From the NCBI RefSeq assembly GCF_000017205.1, contig NC_009656.1, positions 1,740,001 to 1,804,000 of the forward strand: 64,000 bases of DNA. The letters are read 5' to 3'. Position 1 is the first letter of the stretch, and every line of letters starts with the position of its first letter. This DNA comes from Pseudomonas paraeruginosa PA7. Its GTDB lineage: Bacteria > Pseudomonadota > Gammaproteobacteria > Pseudomonadales > Pseudomonadaceae. Positions 44,870 to 54,878 of this stretch are shown one piece after another. The notes beneath the pieces were generated by a model. That model was not told the DNA's origin, did no database searches, and worked only from the letters and a program-made list of their open reading frames with translations. The position numbers and the translations under genes are program-made.

Positions 44870-45874
44870 ATGTTGAAACGCTTCAGTCGTGTGCTCGCGG
44901 CTTCCGCCCTGCTCGCCGGCTCCCTCGCCGGGATGGCGCACGCCGACCAGCCGGTGATCAATTTCGGGATCATCTCCACCGAATCGTCGCAGAACCTCAA
45001 GAGCATCTGGGAACCCTTCCTCAAGGACATGAGCCAGCAGACCGGCTACCAGGTGAAGGCCTTCTTCGCCCCCGACTACGCCGGGATCATCCAGGGCATG
45101 CGTTTCGACAAGGTCGACATTGCCTGGTACGGCAACAAGGCCGCCATGGAAGCGGTGGATCGCGCCCACGGCGAGATCTTCGCCCAGACCGTCGCCGCCA
45201 GCGGCGCGCCGGGCTACTGGAGCCTGCTGATCGCCAACAAGGACAGCAAGATCGACAGCGTCGAGGACATGCTGGCGAACGCCAAGAGCCTGACCTTCGG
45301 CAACGGCGATCCGAACTCCACGTCCGGCTACCTGGTGCCCGGCTACTACGTGTTCGCCAAGAACAACGTCGATCCGGTCAAGGCCTTCAAGCGCACCCTC
45401 AATTCCAGTCATGAGGTCAACGCCCTGGCGGTGGCCAACAAGCAGGTCGACGTCGCCACCTTCAACACCGAGGGCATGGAGCGCCTGGAGCTGACCCAGC
45501 CGGAGAAGGCGAAGCAGCTCAAGGTGATCTGGAAGTCGCCGCTGATCCCGGGCGACCCGCTGGTATGGCGCAACAACCTCTCCGACGAGCAGAAGAACAA
45601 GCTGCGCGACTTCTTCTTCAAGTACGGCGCCAACGCCGAGCAGAAGAAGGTCCTCGCCGACCTGCAGTGGTCGAAGTTCCAGGCCTCCGACGACGACCAG
45701 CTGCTGCCGATTCGTCAGCTTGAGCTGTTCAAGCAGCGCACCGACGTGGCGAACAACGCCAACCTCGGCACCGAGGAGAAGGCCGCCAGGCTGAAGGCCC
45801 TCGACGAGGAGCTGGCCAAGCTGGAGAAACGCATGGCCGAGCGCGAGCAGAAGACCGCTGCCAACGCCGGCTGA
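44870..45874 (+). CDS. phnD: PhnD, phosphonate-binding periplasmic protein, 334 aa
   Basis: A signal peptide ([18 protein letters not shown]) precedes a type II binding protein fold: [80 protein letters not shown]. The Tyr and Ser/Thr residues that hold the phosphonate are in these segments. The C-terminal tail is a charged helix. A 9-bp hairpin after its stop may raise its level relative to phnE. Confidence 0.95.
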   Translation: MLKRFSRVLAASALLAGSLAGMAHADQPVINFGIISTESSQNLKSIWEPFLKDMSQQTGYQVKAFFAPDYAGIIQGMRFDKVDIAWYGNKAAMEAVDRAHGEIFAQTVAASGAPGYWSLLIANKDSKIDSVEDMLANAKSLTFGNGDPNSTSGYLVPGYYVFAKNNVDPVKAFKRTLNSSHEVNALAVANKQVDVATFNTEGMERLELTQPEKAKQLKVIWKSPLIPGDPLVWRNNLSDEQKNKLRDFFFKYGANAEQKKVLADLQWSKFQASDDDQLLPIRQLELFKQRTDVANNANLGTEEKAARLKALDEELAKLEKRMAEREQKTAANAG

Positions 45875-45882
45875 GCCACCCC

Positions 45883-45904
45883 GGGCGCGGCCGGCGCCGC
45901 GCCC
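45883..45904 (+). terminator. Hairpin between phnD and phnE
   Basis: GGGCGCGGC (45883-45891), loop CGGC, GCCGCGCCC (45896-45904), perfect 9-bp stem, 8 bp after the phnD stop. No T-run, so attenuation or mRNA 3' protection of phnCD rather than full termination. Confidence 0.5.
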
Positions 45905-45941
45905 CACCCGATTCGCCAATACCGCTGTCGAGATTCCCGAT

Positions 45942-46736
45942 ATGAGCACTCTGAGCACCGCCGCCGCTGCGGCCGCCACCGGCAAGCCATCCTGGGGGCG
46001 CCTGTTCGGCTGGGGCCTGTTCCTCGCCATCCTCGCCTGGTCCTGGAAGGGCGCTGAAATGAACCCGGCCGTGCTGTTCCGCGACGCCGGCAACATGGCG
46101 ACCTTCGCCGCCGACTTCTTCCCGCCGGACTTCGGCAACTGGAAGCTCTACCTCAGCGAGATGCTGGTCACCGTGCAGATCGCCTTGTGGGGCACGGTGC
46201 TGGCCATCGTCTGCGCCATCCCGCTGTCGATCCTGGCATCCGAGAACATCGTGCCCTGGTGGGTCTACCAGCCGGTGCGGCGGGTGATGGATGCCTGCCG
46301 TTCGATCAACGAGATGGTCTTCGCCATGCTCTTCGTGGTCGCTGTCGGCCTGGGCCCGTTCGCCGGCGTGCTGGCGCTGTTCATCAGCACCACCGGGGTG
46401 CTCGCCAAGCTCTTCGCCGAGGCGGTCGAGGCCATCGACCCCGGCCCGGTCGAGGGTGTCCGCGCCACCGGTGCCAGCGCCCTGCAGGAGGTCATCTTCG
46501 GGGTCATCCCGCAGGTCCTGCCGCTGTGGATCTCCTATTCGCTGTACCGCTTCGAGTCCAACGTGCGTTCCGCCACCGTGGTCGGGATGGTCGGCGCCGG
46601 CGGCATCGGCGTGATCCTCTGGGAAGCCATCCGCGGCTTCCAGTTCGGCCAGACCTGCGCCGTGCTGATCGTGATCATCGTGGTGGTGAGCCTGATCGAC
46701 GTTCTGTCACAACGCCTGCGCAAGCTGTTCATCTGA
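45942..46736 (+). CDS. phnE: PhnE, phosphonate ABC transporter permease, 264 aa
   Basis: About six membrane helices with the BPD_transp_1 pattern. The coupling EAA-type loop is seen in [20 protein letters not shown], then [20 protein letters not shown]. The N-terminus is Ala-rich and short. It forms the channel for PhnC/PhnD. Single copy of phnE with normal length, unlike the broken phnE of some Escherichia coli strains. Confidence 0.94.
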   Translation: MSTLSTAAAAAATGKPSWGRLFGWGLFLAILAWSWKGAEMNPAVLFRDAGNMATFAADFFPPDFGNWKLYLSEMLVTVQIALWGTVLAIVCAIPLSILASENIVPWWVYQPVRRVMDACRSINEMVFAMLFVVAVGLGPFAGVLALFISTTGVLAKLFAEAVEAIDPGPVEGVRATGASALQEVIFGVIPQVLPLWISYSLYRFESNVRSATVVGMVGAGGIGVILWEAIRGFQFGQTCAVLIVIIVVVSLIDVLSQRLRKLFI

Positions 46737-46756
46737 CGACGCGAGGAGGGCGCCTG

Positions 46757-47479
46757 GTGCGCCCTTTCCAAACCATGCACTTGTCTAGACAAAGCGAACC
46801 GCTGTACCGCGAACTGGCCGAACGGCTGCGCCAGGAGCTGCTGGCCTACCGCCCCGGCGACTACCTGCCCGGCGAGATCCAACTGGCCCAGCGCTTCGCG
46901 GTGAACCGCCATACCCTGCGCCGGGCGCTCGACGAACTGGTGCTCGAAGGCCGCGTGCTGCGCCGCCAGGGCAAGGGCACCCAGGTCCTGGAGGCGCCGA
47001 CGATCTACCCGATGGGCGCGGCCAATGCCTACACCGAGTCGCTCTCGGCCCAGGGCCACCGGGTCGAGGCCCGGCTGCTGGAGGCGCGCCAGCGTCCGGC
47101 CGGCGTCATCGAGGCCACCCACCTGGGGCTCGGCGAGGGCGGGCGGGTACTCGAACTGACCACCCTGCGCCATCTCGACGGCCAGCCGGTGAGCCTGATC
47201 CGCCATTGCTACGCCGTTTCCCGCAGTGAGCTGCTCGCCGACTACCAGGGCGGTTCGCTGCGTCGCTACCTGGCCGATCGAGGCCTGCCGCTGACCCGCA
47301 CCTACAGCCTGATCGGTGCGCGCCTGCCCAATCGCGAGGAGGCGGCGCGCCTGCTGATGCCCCGGCACGCGCCCCTGCTCACCGTCCTCACCCTGTCCCG
47401 CGACCGCGCCGGCCAACCGGTGGAACTGGCCCAGTCGATCAGCCGCGCCGATCGCTTCCAGTACCAGGTCGCCCCCTAG
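46757..47479 (+). CDS. phnF: PhnF, GntR/HutC-type regulator, 240 aa
   Basis: An N-terminal winged helix (LYRELAERLRQELLAYRPGD, YLPGEIQLAQRFAVNRHTLR, RALDELVLEGRVLRRQGKGT) and a C-terminal UTRA ligand domain (ARLLEARQRPAGVIEATHLG, VLELTTLRHLDGQPVSLIRH). I choose GTG at 46757 because GAGGAGGG lies 6 bp upstream; an ATG at 46775 is a possible alternative. It probably represses phn genes until a C-P lyase substrate is present. Confidence 0.9.
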   Translation: MRPFQTMHLSRQSEPLYRELAERLRQELLAYRPGDYLPGEIQLAQRFAVNRHTLRRALDELVLEGRVLRRQGKGTQVLEAPTIYPMGAANAYTESLSAQGHRVEARLLEARQRPAGVIEATHLGLGEGGRVLELTTLRHLDGQPVSLIRHCYAVSRSELLADYQGGSLRRYLADRGLPLTRTYSLIGARLPNREEAARLLMPRHAPLLTVLTLSRDRAGQPVELAQSISRADRFQYQVAP

Positions 47480-47488
47480 GAGAAGCCC

Positions 47489-47947
47489 ATGACCGCCTTG
47501 CATTCCGATCCCACCATCGCCGCGCGACAGCGCTGGATGGGCGTGCTCGCCCGCGCCCGTCGCGAGGAGCTGGACGCCCATGCGGACGCCCTGCGCGATG
47601 CCGACTACCACCTGCTGCGCGCCGCCGAGACCGGCATGACCCTGGTGCGCGGGCGCATGGGCGGCACCGGCAGCCCGTTCAACCTCGGCGAGATGACCGT
47701 GACCCGCTGCGTGGTCCGCCTCGGCGACGGACGCACCGGCTACAGCTACATCGCCGGGCGCGACAAGCGCCACGCCGAACTGGCCGCCCTGGCCGATGCG
47801 CACCTGCAGGGCGCCGACGCGGCGAGCTGGCAGGCGCGCCTGATCGAACCGCTGGCCCGTACCCAGGCCGAGCGCCGTGCCGCCCTGGAGGCGGAAGTCG
47901 CCACCACCAAGGTGGAGTTCTTCACCCTGGTCCGAGGAGAAGATTGA
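47489..47947 (+). CDS. phnG: PhnG, C-P lyase core subunit, 152 aa
   Basis: Typical PhnG segments: RQRWMGVLARARREELDAHA, ETGMTLVRGRMGGTGSPFNL, GEMTVTRCVVRLGDGRTGYS, YIAGRDKRHAELAALADAHL. It belongs to the PhnGHIJ complex that moves the phosphonate onto ribose triphosphate. The RBS AGGAGAAG precedes the ATG. Its TGA overlaps the phnH ATG by one base (TGATG). Confidence 0.94.
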   Translation: MTALHSDPTIAARQRWMGVLARARREELDAHADALRDADYHLLRAAETGMTLVRGRMGGTGSPFNLGEMTVTRCVVRLGDGRTGYSYIAGRDKRHAELAALADAHLQGADAASWQARLIEPLARTQAERRAALEAEVATTKVEFFTLVRGED

Positions 47948-48576
47948 TGACCAGCGCTTCGCTTCCCAGCCCGGCGGATACCGCCGCGCTATTGCAACCG
48001 GCGTTCCAGGATCCGGTCCTGGACGCCCAGCGGAGCTTCCGCGCGGCGCTCAAGGCGCTCGCCGAACCAGGCCTGGTGCGCAACCTGGACCGCGCCCCGG
48101 CGCTGGCCGCGTTGCAGCCGGCCAGCTACGCGCTGTGCCTGAGCTTCCTCGACTCCGACACCCCGCTGTGGCTGGCGCCTGGCCTCGACAGCCCGGCGCT
48201 GCGCGCCAACCTGGCGTTCCACTGCGGCTGCCCGTTCGTCGCCGAGCGCGAGCAGGCGCTGTTCGCCCTGCTCGACGAAGGCGAGCTGGACGACCTGAGC
48301 GGTTTCGACAGCGGCAGCGATCGCTATCCGGACCAGTCCTGCACCTTGCTGATCCAGCTGGCGGGCCTCGACGGCGGCGCCCCGCTGGAATGGCGCGGGC
48401 CGGGCATCGCCGAGGTACGCCAGGTGGCGTTGCCGGTGGGCCCCGGTTTCTGGCGACAGCGCGCCGGGCGCAACGAATTCCCCAGGGGCCTGGATGCCTT
48501 CTTCGCCGCCGGCGAGCGCATCCTCGGCCTGCCACGCAGTACCCGGGTCAGCGGACCCGTCGAGGAGGTGGCCTGA
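47947..48576 (+). CDS. phnH: PhnH, C-P lyase core subunit, 209 aa
   Basis: Segments characteristic of PhnH: FQDPVLDAQRSFRAALKALA, EPGLVRNLDR, LCLSFLDSDTPLWLAPGL, FHCGCPFVAEREQALFALLD, and LEWRGPGIAEVRQVALPVGP followed by FPRGLDAFFAAGERILGLPR. It forms part of the PhnG2H2I2J2 core. It starts at the ATG at 47947; a TTG just upstream is not needed. Confidence 0.94.
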   Translation: MTSASLPSPADTAALLQPAFQDPVLDAQRSFRAALKALAEPGLVRNLDRAPALAALQPASYALCLSFLDSDTPLWLAPGLDSPALRANLAFHCGCPFVAEREQALFALLDEGELDDLSGFDSGSDRYPDQSCTLLIQLAGLDGGAPLEWRGPGIAEVRQVALPVGPGFWRQRAGRNEFPRGLDAFFAAGERILGLPRSTRVSGPVEEVA

Positions 48577-49676
48577 TGTACGTAGCCGTCAAGGGTGGCG
48601 AGAAGGCCATCGACAACGCCCATCGCCTGCTGGCGCGCAAGCGGCGCGGCGACCGCGCACTGCCGGAGTTGTCGGTGGAGCAGATCCGCCAGCAGATGCC
48701 GCTGGCGGTGGCGCGGGTGATGACCGAAGGTTCGCTGTACGACGAACAACTGGCGGCGCTGGCGATCAAGCAGGCGGCCGGCGACCTGATGGAAGCGATC
48801 TTCCTCCTGCGTGCCTACCGCACCACGCTGCCGCGCTTCGCCGCCAGCCTGCCGCTGGATACCGCCGGGATGCGCCTGCAACGGCGGATCTCGGCGACCT
48901 ACAAGGACCTGCCCGGCGGGCAGCTGCTCGGTCCGACCTTCGACTACACCCATCGCCTGCTCGACTTCAGCCTGCTCGCCGAGGGCGAGCATCCCGGCCC
49001 CGAGGTGGAACCCGGCGCGACCCTGGAGCCCTGTCCGCGGGTGCTCGACCTGCTCGGCCGGGAAGGCCTGATGACCCCGGAGCAGGAACTGCCCGGCGCG
49101 GTGCCGGACATCACCCGCGAGCCGCTCGAGTTCCCCAGCAGACGCGCCCAGCGCCTGCAGGCCCTGGCCCGCGGCGACGAGGGCTTCCTTCTCGCCCTGG
49201 GCTATTCGACCCAGCGCGGCTACGGGCGCAACCATCCGTTCGCCGGGGAGATCCGCATCGGCGCCTGCGAGGTCTGGCTGGAGCCCGAGGAACTCGGCTT
49301 CGCGGTGCCGGTGGGCGAGATCGAGGTCACCGAGTGCGAGATGGTCAACCAGTTCGTCGGTTCCCGCGAGGAGCTGCCGCAGTTCACCCGTGGCTACGGC
49401 CTGGCCTTCGGCTACGCCGAGCGCAAGGCGATGGGCATGGCCCTGGTCGACCGCGCGCTGCGTGCCGGTGAATACGGCGAGGAGGTGGTGTCGCCGGCGC
49501 AGCAGGAGGAGTTCGTCCTGATGCACTGCGACAACGTCGAAGCCGGCGGCTTCGTCTCGCACCTCAAGCTGCCGCACTACGTCGACTTCCAGTCCGAGCT
49601 GGAGCTGATCCGCAAGTTGCGCCGCCCCGGCGCCGCCGATCCCGCCCAACCCACCGTCCAGGAGACGCGCGCATGA
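48576..49676 (+). CDS. phnI: PhnI, C-P lyase core subunit (nucleosidase), 366 aa
   Basis: MYVAVKGGEKAIDNAHRLLA at the start is a PhnI hallmark, with QPxxFL-type QAAGDLMEAIFLLRAYRTTL, RRISATYKDLPGGQLLGPTF, HCDNVEAGGFVSHLKLPHYV, and LGYSTQRGYGRNHPFAGEIR. It displaces adenine from ATP with methylphosphonate together with PhnG, H and L. Its ATG overlaps the phnH stop by one base, and its stop overlaps phnJ (ATGA). Confidence 0.95.
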   Translation: MYVAVKGGEKAIDNAHRLLARKRRGDRALPELSVEQIRQQMPLAVARVMTEGSLYDEQLAALAIKQAAGDLMEAIFLLRAYRTTLPRFAASLPLDTAGMRLQRRISATYKDLPGGQLLGPTFDYTHRLLDFSLLAEGEHPGPEVEPGATLEPCPRVLDLLGREGLMTPEQELPGAVPDITREPLEFPSRRAQRLQALARGDEGFLLALGYSTQRGYGRNHPFAGEIRIGACEVWLEPEELGFAVPVGEIEVTECEMVNQFVGSREELPQFTRGYGLAFGYAERKAMGMALVDRALRAGEYGEEVVSPAQQEEFVLMHCDNVEAGGFVSHLKLPHYVDFQSELELIRKLRRPGAADPAQPTVQETRA

Positions 49677-50554
49677 GCCTTTCCGCGCAAGCCGGCGTCG
49701 CGCCGGAACAGGGCTACAACTTCGCCTACCTCGACGAGCAGACCAAGCGCATGATCCGCCGCGGCCTGCTCAAGGCGGTGGCGATCCCCGGCTACCAGGT
49801 GCCCTTCGGTGGCCGCGAGATGCCGCTGCCCTATGGCTGGGGCACCGGCGGCATGCAGGTGACCGCGGCCATCCTCGGTACCGACGACGTGCTCAAGGTG
49901 ATCGACCAGGGCGCCGACGACACCACCAACGCGGTGTCGATCCGGCGATTCTTCGCCCGCACCGCCGGGGTCGCCACCACCGAACGGACCCCGGAGGCGA
50001 CGGTGATCCAGACCCGCCACCGGATCCCGGAGACCGCCCTGAGCGGCGAGCAGATCATGGTCTACCAGGTGCCGATTCCCGAGCCGCTGCGCTTCATCGA
50101 GCCGTCCGAGGCGGAGACCCGGACCATGCATGCGCTCGACGACTACGGGGTGATGCACGTGAAGCTCTACGAGGACATCGCCACCTTCGGCCATATCGCC
50201 ACCAGCTATGCCTACCCGGTGACGGTGGACGAGCGCTACGTGATGGATCCCTCGCCGATTCCCAAGTTCGACAACCCCAAGCTGGACATGAGCCCGGCGC
50301 TGATGCTGTTCGGCGCCGGCCGCGAGAAGCGCCTGTACGCGGTGCCGCCGTTCACCCGGGTGGCGAGCCTGGACTTCGAGGACCACCCCTTCGAGGTCCA
50401 GCGCTGGGAGGAAAGCTGCGCCTTCTGCGGCAGCCACGAATCCTACCTGGATGAACTGATCGTCGACGACCGTGGCGGCAAGCGCTTCGTCTGTTCCGAC
50501 ACCGATTACTGCACGCAGCGGCGTGCCCGCCGGGAAGGGGAGGACGCGCAATGA
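49673..50554 (+). CDS. phnJ: PhnJ, radical-SAM C-P lyase catalytic subunit, 293 aa
   Basis: It cleaves the C-P bond using SAM and a 4Fe-4S cluster. The C-terminal Cys cluster is complete: CAFCGSHESY, then FVCSDTDYCTQRR, giving three cluster ligands plus the Cys proposed as the thiyl radical site. The N-terminal GYNFAYLDEQTKRMIRRGLL and GREMPLPYGWGTGGMQVTAA are typical. It overlaps both phnI and phnK by ATGA. Confidence 0.96.
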   Translation: MSLSAQAGVAPEQGYNFAYLDEQTKRMIRRGLLKAVAIPGYQVPFGGREMPLPYGWGTGGMQVTAAILGTDDVLKVIDQGADDTTNAVSIRRFFARTAGVATTERTPEATVIQTRHRIPETALSGEQIMVYQVPIPEPLRFIEPSEAETRTMHALDDYGVMHVKLYEDIATFGHIATSYAYPVTVDERYVMDPSPIPKFDNPKLDMSPALMLFGAGREKRLYAVPPFTRVASLDFEDHPFEVQRWEESCAFCGSHESYLDELIVDDRGGKRFVCSDTDYCTQRRARREGEDAQ

Positions 50555-51366
50555 ACGCGCTTTGCGAATCCATCGATGCGAGCCTCGACGCGCGTGACCG
50601 GCCGCTGCTCTCGGTGCGCGGCCTGAGCCGCCTGTACGGGCCGGAGAAGGGCTGCCAGGACGTCGACTTCGATCTCTATCCCGGCGAGGTGCTGGGCATC
50701 GTCGGCGAGTCCGGCTCGGGCAAGTCGACCCTGCTCTCGCTGCTCTCCGGGCGCTGCCCGCCGGATGCCGGCGCGGTCGCCTACCGCGACGCTGGCGGCC
50801 GCTGGCTCGACCTCTACGCCGCCAGCGAGGCCGAGCGGCGCACCCTGCTGCGCACCGAGTGGGGCTTCGTCGAGCAGAACCCGCGCGACGGCCTGCGCAT
50901 GGGCGTTTCCGCCGGCGCCAACATCGGCGAGCGGCTGATGGCCCAGGGCGTGCGCCACTATGGCCGGCTGCGCCAGGCCGGGCTGGACTGGCTGGCGCAG
51001 GTGGAGATAGACCCGCTGCGCATCGACGACCTGCCGCGGACCTTTTCCGGCGGCATGCAGCAGCGCCTGCAGATCGCCCGCAACCTGGTTTCCTCGCCGC
51101 GCCTGGTGTTCATGGACGAGCCCACCGGTGGCCTCGACGTGTCGGTGCAGGCGCGCCTGCTCGACCTGCTGCGCGGGCTGGTGCGCGAGCTGGACCTGGC
51201 GGTGGTGATCGTCACCCACGACCTGGCGGTGGCGCGCCTGCTCGCCGACCGCCTGATGGTCATGCGCCGCTCGCGGGTGGTGGAAGCCGGCCTCACCGAC
51301 CAGATTCTCGACGATCCGCAGCATCCGTACTCGCAGTTGCTGGTGTCGTCGGTCCTGCAACCCTGA
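50551..51366 (+). CDS. phnK: PhnK, ABC-type ATPase of the C-P lyase complex, 271 aa
   Basis: A lone ATP-binding subunit: Walker [12 protein letters not shown], signature [15 protein letters not shown], Walker [14 protein letters not shown], switch [12 protein letters not shown]. It binds PhnJ rather than a membrane permease. The N-terminal extension ([20 protein letters not shown]) is a bit longer than usual. It overlaps phnJ by ATGA; phnL follows after 49 bp. Confidence 0.95.
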   Translation: MNALCESIDASLDARDRPLLSVRGLSRLYGPEKGCQDVDFDLYPGEVLGIVGESGSGKSTLLSLLSGRCPPDAGAVAYRDAGGRWLDLYAASEAERRTLLRTEWGFVEQNPRDGLRMGVSAGANIGERLMAQGVRHYGRLRQAGLDWLAQVEIDPLRIDDLPRTFSGGMQQRLQIARNLVSSPRLVFMDEPTGGLDVSVQARLLDLLRGLVRELDLAVVIVTHDLAVARLLADRLMVMRRSRVVEAGLTDQILDDPQHPYSQLLVSSVLQP

Positions 51367-51415
51367 GCCGAAGCGTCGGCGCCGGTCCATGCGGCGGGCG
51401 CCCGGAGAAGTAGCG

Positions 51416-52132
51416 ATGAACAACCTGATCGAGGTCCGCGACCTCAGCAAGACCTTCACCCTGCACCAGCAACAGGGCGTGGTGCTCAATGTGCTGCGCG
51501 GGCTCAACTTCAATGTCGCCGGCGGCGAATGCCTGGTGCTCCACGGTCGCTCCGGCGCCGGCAAGAGCACCCTGCTGCGCACGCTGTACGGCAATTACCT
51601 GCCGGCCGGCGGCAGCATCCGCTTGCAGCATGCCGGCGACTGGCTGGAGCTGGTCGGCGCTGAGCCTCGCGAGGTGCTCGCCGTGCGCCGCCAGACGCTC
51701 GGCTACGTCAGCCAGTTCCTGCGGGTGATCCCGCGGGTGGCGACCCTCGACGTGGTCATGGAGCCGGCCCTGGCCCGTGGCTGGAGCCGCGACAGCGCCG
51801 AGCTGCGCGCGCGCGGCCTGCTGGCCCGGCTGAACATACCCGAGCGCCTCTGGCAACTGGCGCCGGGCACCTTTTCCGGCGGCGAGCAGCAACGCGTCAA
51901 TATTGCCCGCGGCTTCATGGTCGAGTGGCCGATCCTGCTGCTCGACGAGCCGACCGCCTCCCTCGACGAAGCCAACCGCCAGGTGGTGCTGGAACTGATC
52001 GGCGAAGCCAAGGCCGCCGGCGCCGCGTTGATCGGTATCTTCCACGACCGCGCCGCCCGCGAGGCGGTGGCCAGCCGCTACCTGGACATGAGCCAGGAGC
52101 TTTCCCGCCAGGAGCAAGCCCATGTCGTCTGA
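51416..52132 (+). CDS. phnL: PhnL, ABC-type ATPase of the C-P lyase pathway, 238 aa
   Basis: Walker [15 protein letters not shown], signature [15 protein letters not shown], Walker [15 protein letters not shown] and switch [14 protein letters not shown]. It takes part in the first, nucleosidase-dependent step with PhnGHI. The RBS CGGAGAAG lies before the ATG at 51416. Its 3' end overlaps the phnM start by 11 bp. Confidence 0.95.
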   Translation: MNNLIEVRDLSKTFTLHQQQGVVLNVLRGLNFNVAGGECLVLHGRSGAGKSTLLRTLYGNYLPAGGSIRLQHAGDWLELVGAEPREVLAVRRQTLGYVSQFLRVIPRVATLDVVMEPALARGWSRDSAELRARGLLARLNIPERLWQLAPGTFSGGEQQRVNIARGFMVEWPILLLDEPTASLDEANRQVVLELIGEAKAAGAALIGIFHDRAAREAVASRYLDMSQELSRQEQAHVV

Positions 52133-53285
52133 ACGCGTTCTCAGCAATGCCCGGGTAGTCGGCGCCGACCGGGTCTTCGTCGGCAGCGTGCTGCTGCGCG
52201 ACGGCCTGATCGCCGCGGTCGACGAAGGCCGCAGCCAGCTGGCCGGGGCCGAGGACCTGGGGGGCGACTACCTGCTGCCCGGCCTGGTCGAGCTGCACAC
52301 CGACAACCTGGAGAAGCACATGACCCCGCGTCCCGGGGTCGACTGGCCGTCGGCCTCGGCGGTGCTGGCGCACGATGCGCAGATCGTCGCCGCGGGGATC
52401 ACCACGGTGTTCGACGCGCTGTCCATCGGCGACGTCAACCCCAAGGGCAAGCGCATGCAGCAGTTGCCGAAGATGCTCGAGGCCATCGGCGAGGCCGCCG
52501 CCAGCGGCGACGCGCGCGCCGACCATCGCCTGCACCTGCGTTGCGAGGTCAGCCATCCGCAGACGCTGGAAGTATTCCGCGAACTGGTGGAGCACCCGCT
52601 GGTGCAACTGGTCTCGGTGATGGACCACGCTCCCGGCCAGCGCCAGTTCGCCAGGCTGGAGAAGTACCGCGAGTACTACCAGGGCAAGTACCACCTCAGC
52701 GATGCCGAGATGGACGCCTTCATCGTCGAGCAGGTAGCCAACTCCGGGCGCTACAGCGCCGCCGCCCGTGCGGCCATCGTCGATGTCTGCCAGGGGCGCG
52801 GCCTGTCGGTGGCCAGCCACGACGACGCGACCCTCGCGCATGTCCGCGAGTCGGCCGGCTACGGCATGGCCATCGCCGAGTTCCCGACCACCGTAGAGGC
52901 CGCCAGGGCCAGCCACGAGCATGGCCTGCAGGTGCTGATGGGCGCGCCCAACGTGGTCCGCGGCGGCTCCCACTCGGGTAACGTGGCGGCGGCGCAACTG
53001 GCGGGAATCGGTGTGCTGGATATCCTTTCCAGCGACTACTATCCGGCCAGCCTGCTGCACGCGGCCTTGCTGCTCGCCGGCGAGCACAGCGAGTATGATG
53101 CGATCCGCTACGACCTGCCGCGCGCGGTGGCGATGGTCAGCCGTACCCCGGCGCTGGCCGCCGGGCTGACCGATCGTGGCGAAATCCGCGTCGGCCTGCG
53201 CGCCGATCTGCTGCAGGCGCGGGCGCTCGGCAACAACCAGCCGGTGGTGCGCCAGGTCTGGCGCGGCGGGCAGAGAGTGTTCTGA
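52122..53285 (+). CDS. phnM: PhnM, alpha-D-ribose 1-methylphosphonate 5-triphosphate diphosphatase, 387 aa
   Basis: An amidohydrolase-superfamily enzyme. The first metal site [20 protein letters not shown] (HxD variant), [31 protein letters not shown] and [18 protein letters not shown] follow the family order. It removes pyrophosphate from the ribose triphosphate intermediate. GGAGCAAGCC precedes the ATG. The stop overlaps phnN by one base (TGATG). Confidence 0.95.
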   Translation: MSSERVLSNARVVGADRVFVGSVLLRDGLIAAVDEGRSQLAGAEDLGGDYLLPGLVELHTDNLEKHMTPRPGVDWPSASAVLAHDAQIVAAGITTVFDALSIGDVNPKGKRMQQLPKMLEAIGEAAASGDARADHRLHLRCEVSHPQTLEVFRELVEHPLVQLVSVMDHAPGQRQFARLEKYREYYQGKYHLSDAEMDAFIVEQVANSGRYSAAARAAIVDVCQGRGLSVASHDDATLAHVRESAGYGMAIAEFPTTVEAARASHEHGLQVLMGAPNVVRGGSHSGNVAAAQLAGIGVLDILSSDYYPASLLHAALLLAGEHSEYDAIRYDLPRAVAMVSRTPALAAGLTDRGEIRVGLRADLLQARALGNNQPVVRQVWRGGQRVF

Positions 53286-53842
53286 TGACAGGCAGACTGA
53301 TTTATCTGATGGGGCCTTCCGGCTCGGGCAAGGACAGCCTGTTGCAGGCCGCGCGCGAGCCCCTGGCGCTACGCGGCTGCCGTATCGTGCGGCGGGTGAT
53401 CACGCGCTCCGCGGAAGCGGTGGGGGAGGACGCCCAGGCGGTGACCCCGGCGCAGTTCGATACCCTCGAGCGGGCCTCGGCGTTCGCCATGAGCTGGCGC
53501 GCCAACGGCCTTTGCTATGGCATCCCGGTGCAGATCGACGAGTGGCTGGCGCAGGGCTACGACGTGCTGGTGAACGGCTCGCGCGGCTACCTGGCGCAGG
53601 CCCGCCGGCGCTATCCGGATCTGCTCGCGGTGCTGCTCGGGGTGCAGCCCGAGGTGCTGCGCCAGCGCCTGCTGGCGCGTGGCCGGGAAAGCCCCGAGGA
53701 AATCGAGGCGCGCCTGGCGCGCAACGCCGAGTTCGCCGCTGGCCTGGAGGGACCGCTGTTCCAACTGGACAACTCCGGCGAGCTCGACGACACGGTGCGC
53801 GCGCTCCTGGCGTGGCTCGGCGGCGACCGGGCATGCGCCTGA
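53285..53842 (+). CDS. phnN: PhnN, ribose 1,5-bisphosphokinase, 185 aa
   Basis: A guanylate-kinase-like fold with the P-loop GPSGSGKDSLLQAARE at residues about 9-24, IVRRVITRSAEAVGEDAQAV and VLVNGSRGYLAQARRRYPDL. It turns ribose 1,5-bisphosphate into PRPP, joining C-P lyase to nucleotide metabolism. Normal length. It overlaps phnM by one base and phnP by 10 bp. Confidence 0.94.
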   Translation: MTGRLIYLMGPSGSGKDSLLQAAREPLALRGCRIVRRVITRSAEAVGEDAQAVTPAQFDTLERASAFAMSWRANGLCYGIPVQIDEWLAQGYDVLVNGSRGYLAQARRRYPDLLAVLLGVQPEVLRQRLLARGRESPEEIEARLARNAEFAAGLEGPLFQLDNSGELDDTVRALLAWLGGDRACA

Positions 53843-54603
53843 CCCTGCTCGGCACCGGCGACGCCCGTCAGGTGCCGGTCTACGGCTGCGACTGCCCGGC
53901 CTGTGGCAGGGCCCGCATCGACGAGCGCCTGCGCCGCCGTCCATGCAGCGCGCTGCTGGAGCATGCCGGCCAGCGCTGGCTGATCGACAGCGGCCTGGCC
54001 GATCTCTGCGAGCGCTTCCCGCCCCATAGCCTCGACGGCATCCTCCAGACCCATTATCACGCCGACCACGCCCAGGGCCTGCTGCACCTGCGCTGGGGCC
54101 AGGGCCTGGTGATCCCGGTGCACGGCCCGGCCGACCCGGAGGGCCTCGCCGACCTCTACAAGCATCCTGGCATCCTCGATTTCAGCCAGCCCTTCAGCGC
54201 CTTCGAGCGGCGCCAGTGGGGGCCGCTGGCGGCGACCGCGCTGCCGCTGGTCCACTCGAAGCCGACATTCGGCTACTTGCTGGAGGGAGCTTCCGAGGAG
54301 GGGGCGCCGCGGCGTCTGGCCTACCTCACCGATACCGTGGGTTTGCCGGCGGACAGCGCCTCGCGACTGCTCGCGGCGCCGCTGGACCTGCTGGTGCTGG
54401 ACTGTTCGATGCCGCCGCAGGAGCGGCCGCCGCGCAACCACAACGACCTGACGCGGGCGCTGGAGTGCATCGAATCGCTGCGCCCCCGTCGGGCCGTGTT
54501 GACTCACGTCGGACATGCGCTGGACGCCTGGCTGCTGGAGCACCCCGCTGCCTTGCCCGAGGGGGTGGAACTGGCGCGCGACGGCATGTGCCTGCCGCTG
54601 TGA
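53833..54603 (+). CDS. phnP: PhnP, 5-phosphoribosyl 1,2-cyclic phosphate phosphodiesterase, 256 aa
   Basis: A metallo-beta-lactamase fold hydrolase with LQTHYHADHAQGLLHL (HxHxDH), LVLDCSMPP and VLTHVGHALDAW. The Cys-rich N-terminal loop GCDCPACGRARI holds the structural zinc. It opens the cyclic phosphate released by PhnJ. It starts at the ATG at 53833, overlapping phnN. It ends the phn operon; no strong terminator hairpin is seen after it. Confidence 0.94.
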   Translation: MRLTLLGTGDARQVPVYGCDCPACGRARIDERLRRRPCSALLEHAGQRWLIDSGLADLCERFPPHSLDGILQTHYHADHAQGLLHLRWGQGLVIPVHGPADPEGLADLYKHPGILDFSQPFSAFERRQWGPLAATALPLVHSKPTFGYLLEGASEEGAPRRLAYLTDTVGLPADSASRLLAAPLDLLVLDCSMPPQERPPRNHNDLTRALECIESLRPRRAVLTHVGHALDAWLLEHPAALPEGVELARDGMCLPL

Positions 54604-54640
54604 GCGACGCCGTGTCGCCCGGCAAACGCCGTGGGTGAGA

Positions 54641-54826
54641 TCAGTCCAGGCTGGGATCGAAGCGAATTCGCCGACCTACCACCAGCGCAAGCAGCAGCCA
54701 GGCGCCGGATAAGCCCAGCAGTCCCCAGGCGCACCAGGCGAGGAGGGTGGCGTCGGGCGGCAGGCTCAGGGCCAGGATGGCGCTGGCGATCACCACGAAC
54801 AGAAGAATGACGGCGGATCGTGACAT
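54641..54826 (-). CDS. Small two-helix membrane protein, 61 aa
   Basis: Two hydrophobic helices (VILLFVVIASAILALSL and LLAWCAWGLLGLSGAWLLLA) with a short charged C-terminus (GRRIRFDPSLD). GGGAGTGAAAACC precedes the ATG read at 54826; a GTG at 54835 has no proper spacing. It forms a run of three small genes on the minus strand. Function unknown. Confidence 0.65.
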   Translation of the reverse strand: MSRSAVILLFVVIASAILALSLPPDATLLAWCAWGLLGLSGAWLLLALVVGRRIRFDPSLD

Positions 54827-54878
54827 GGTTTTCACTCCCGGAGCCCTCTCCGTCGGGCTCGCTGTTCCTTGTGCCGGC

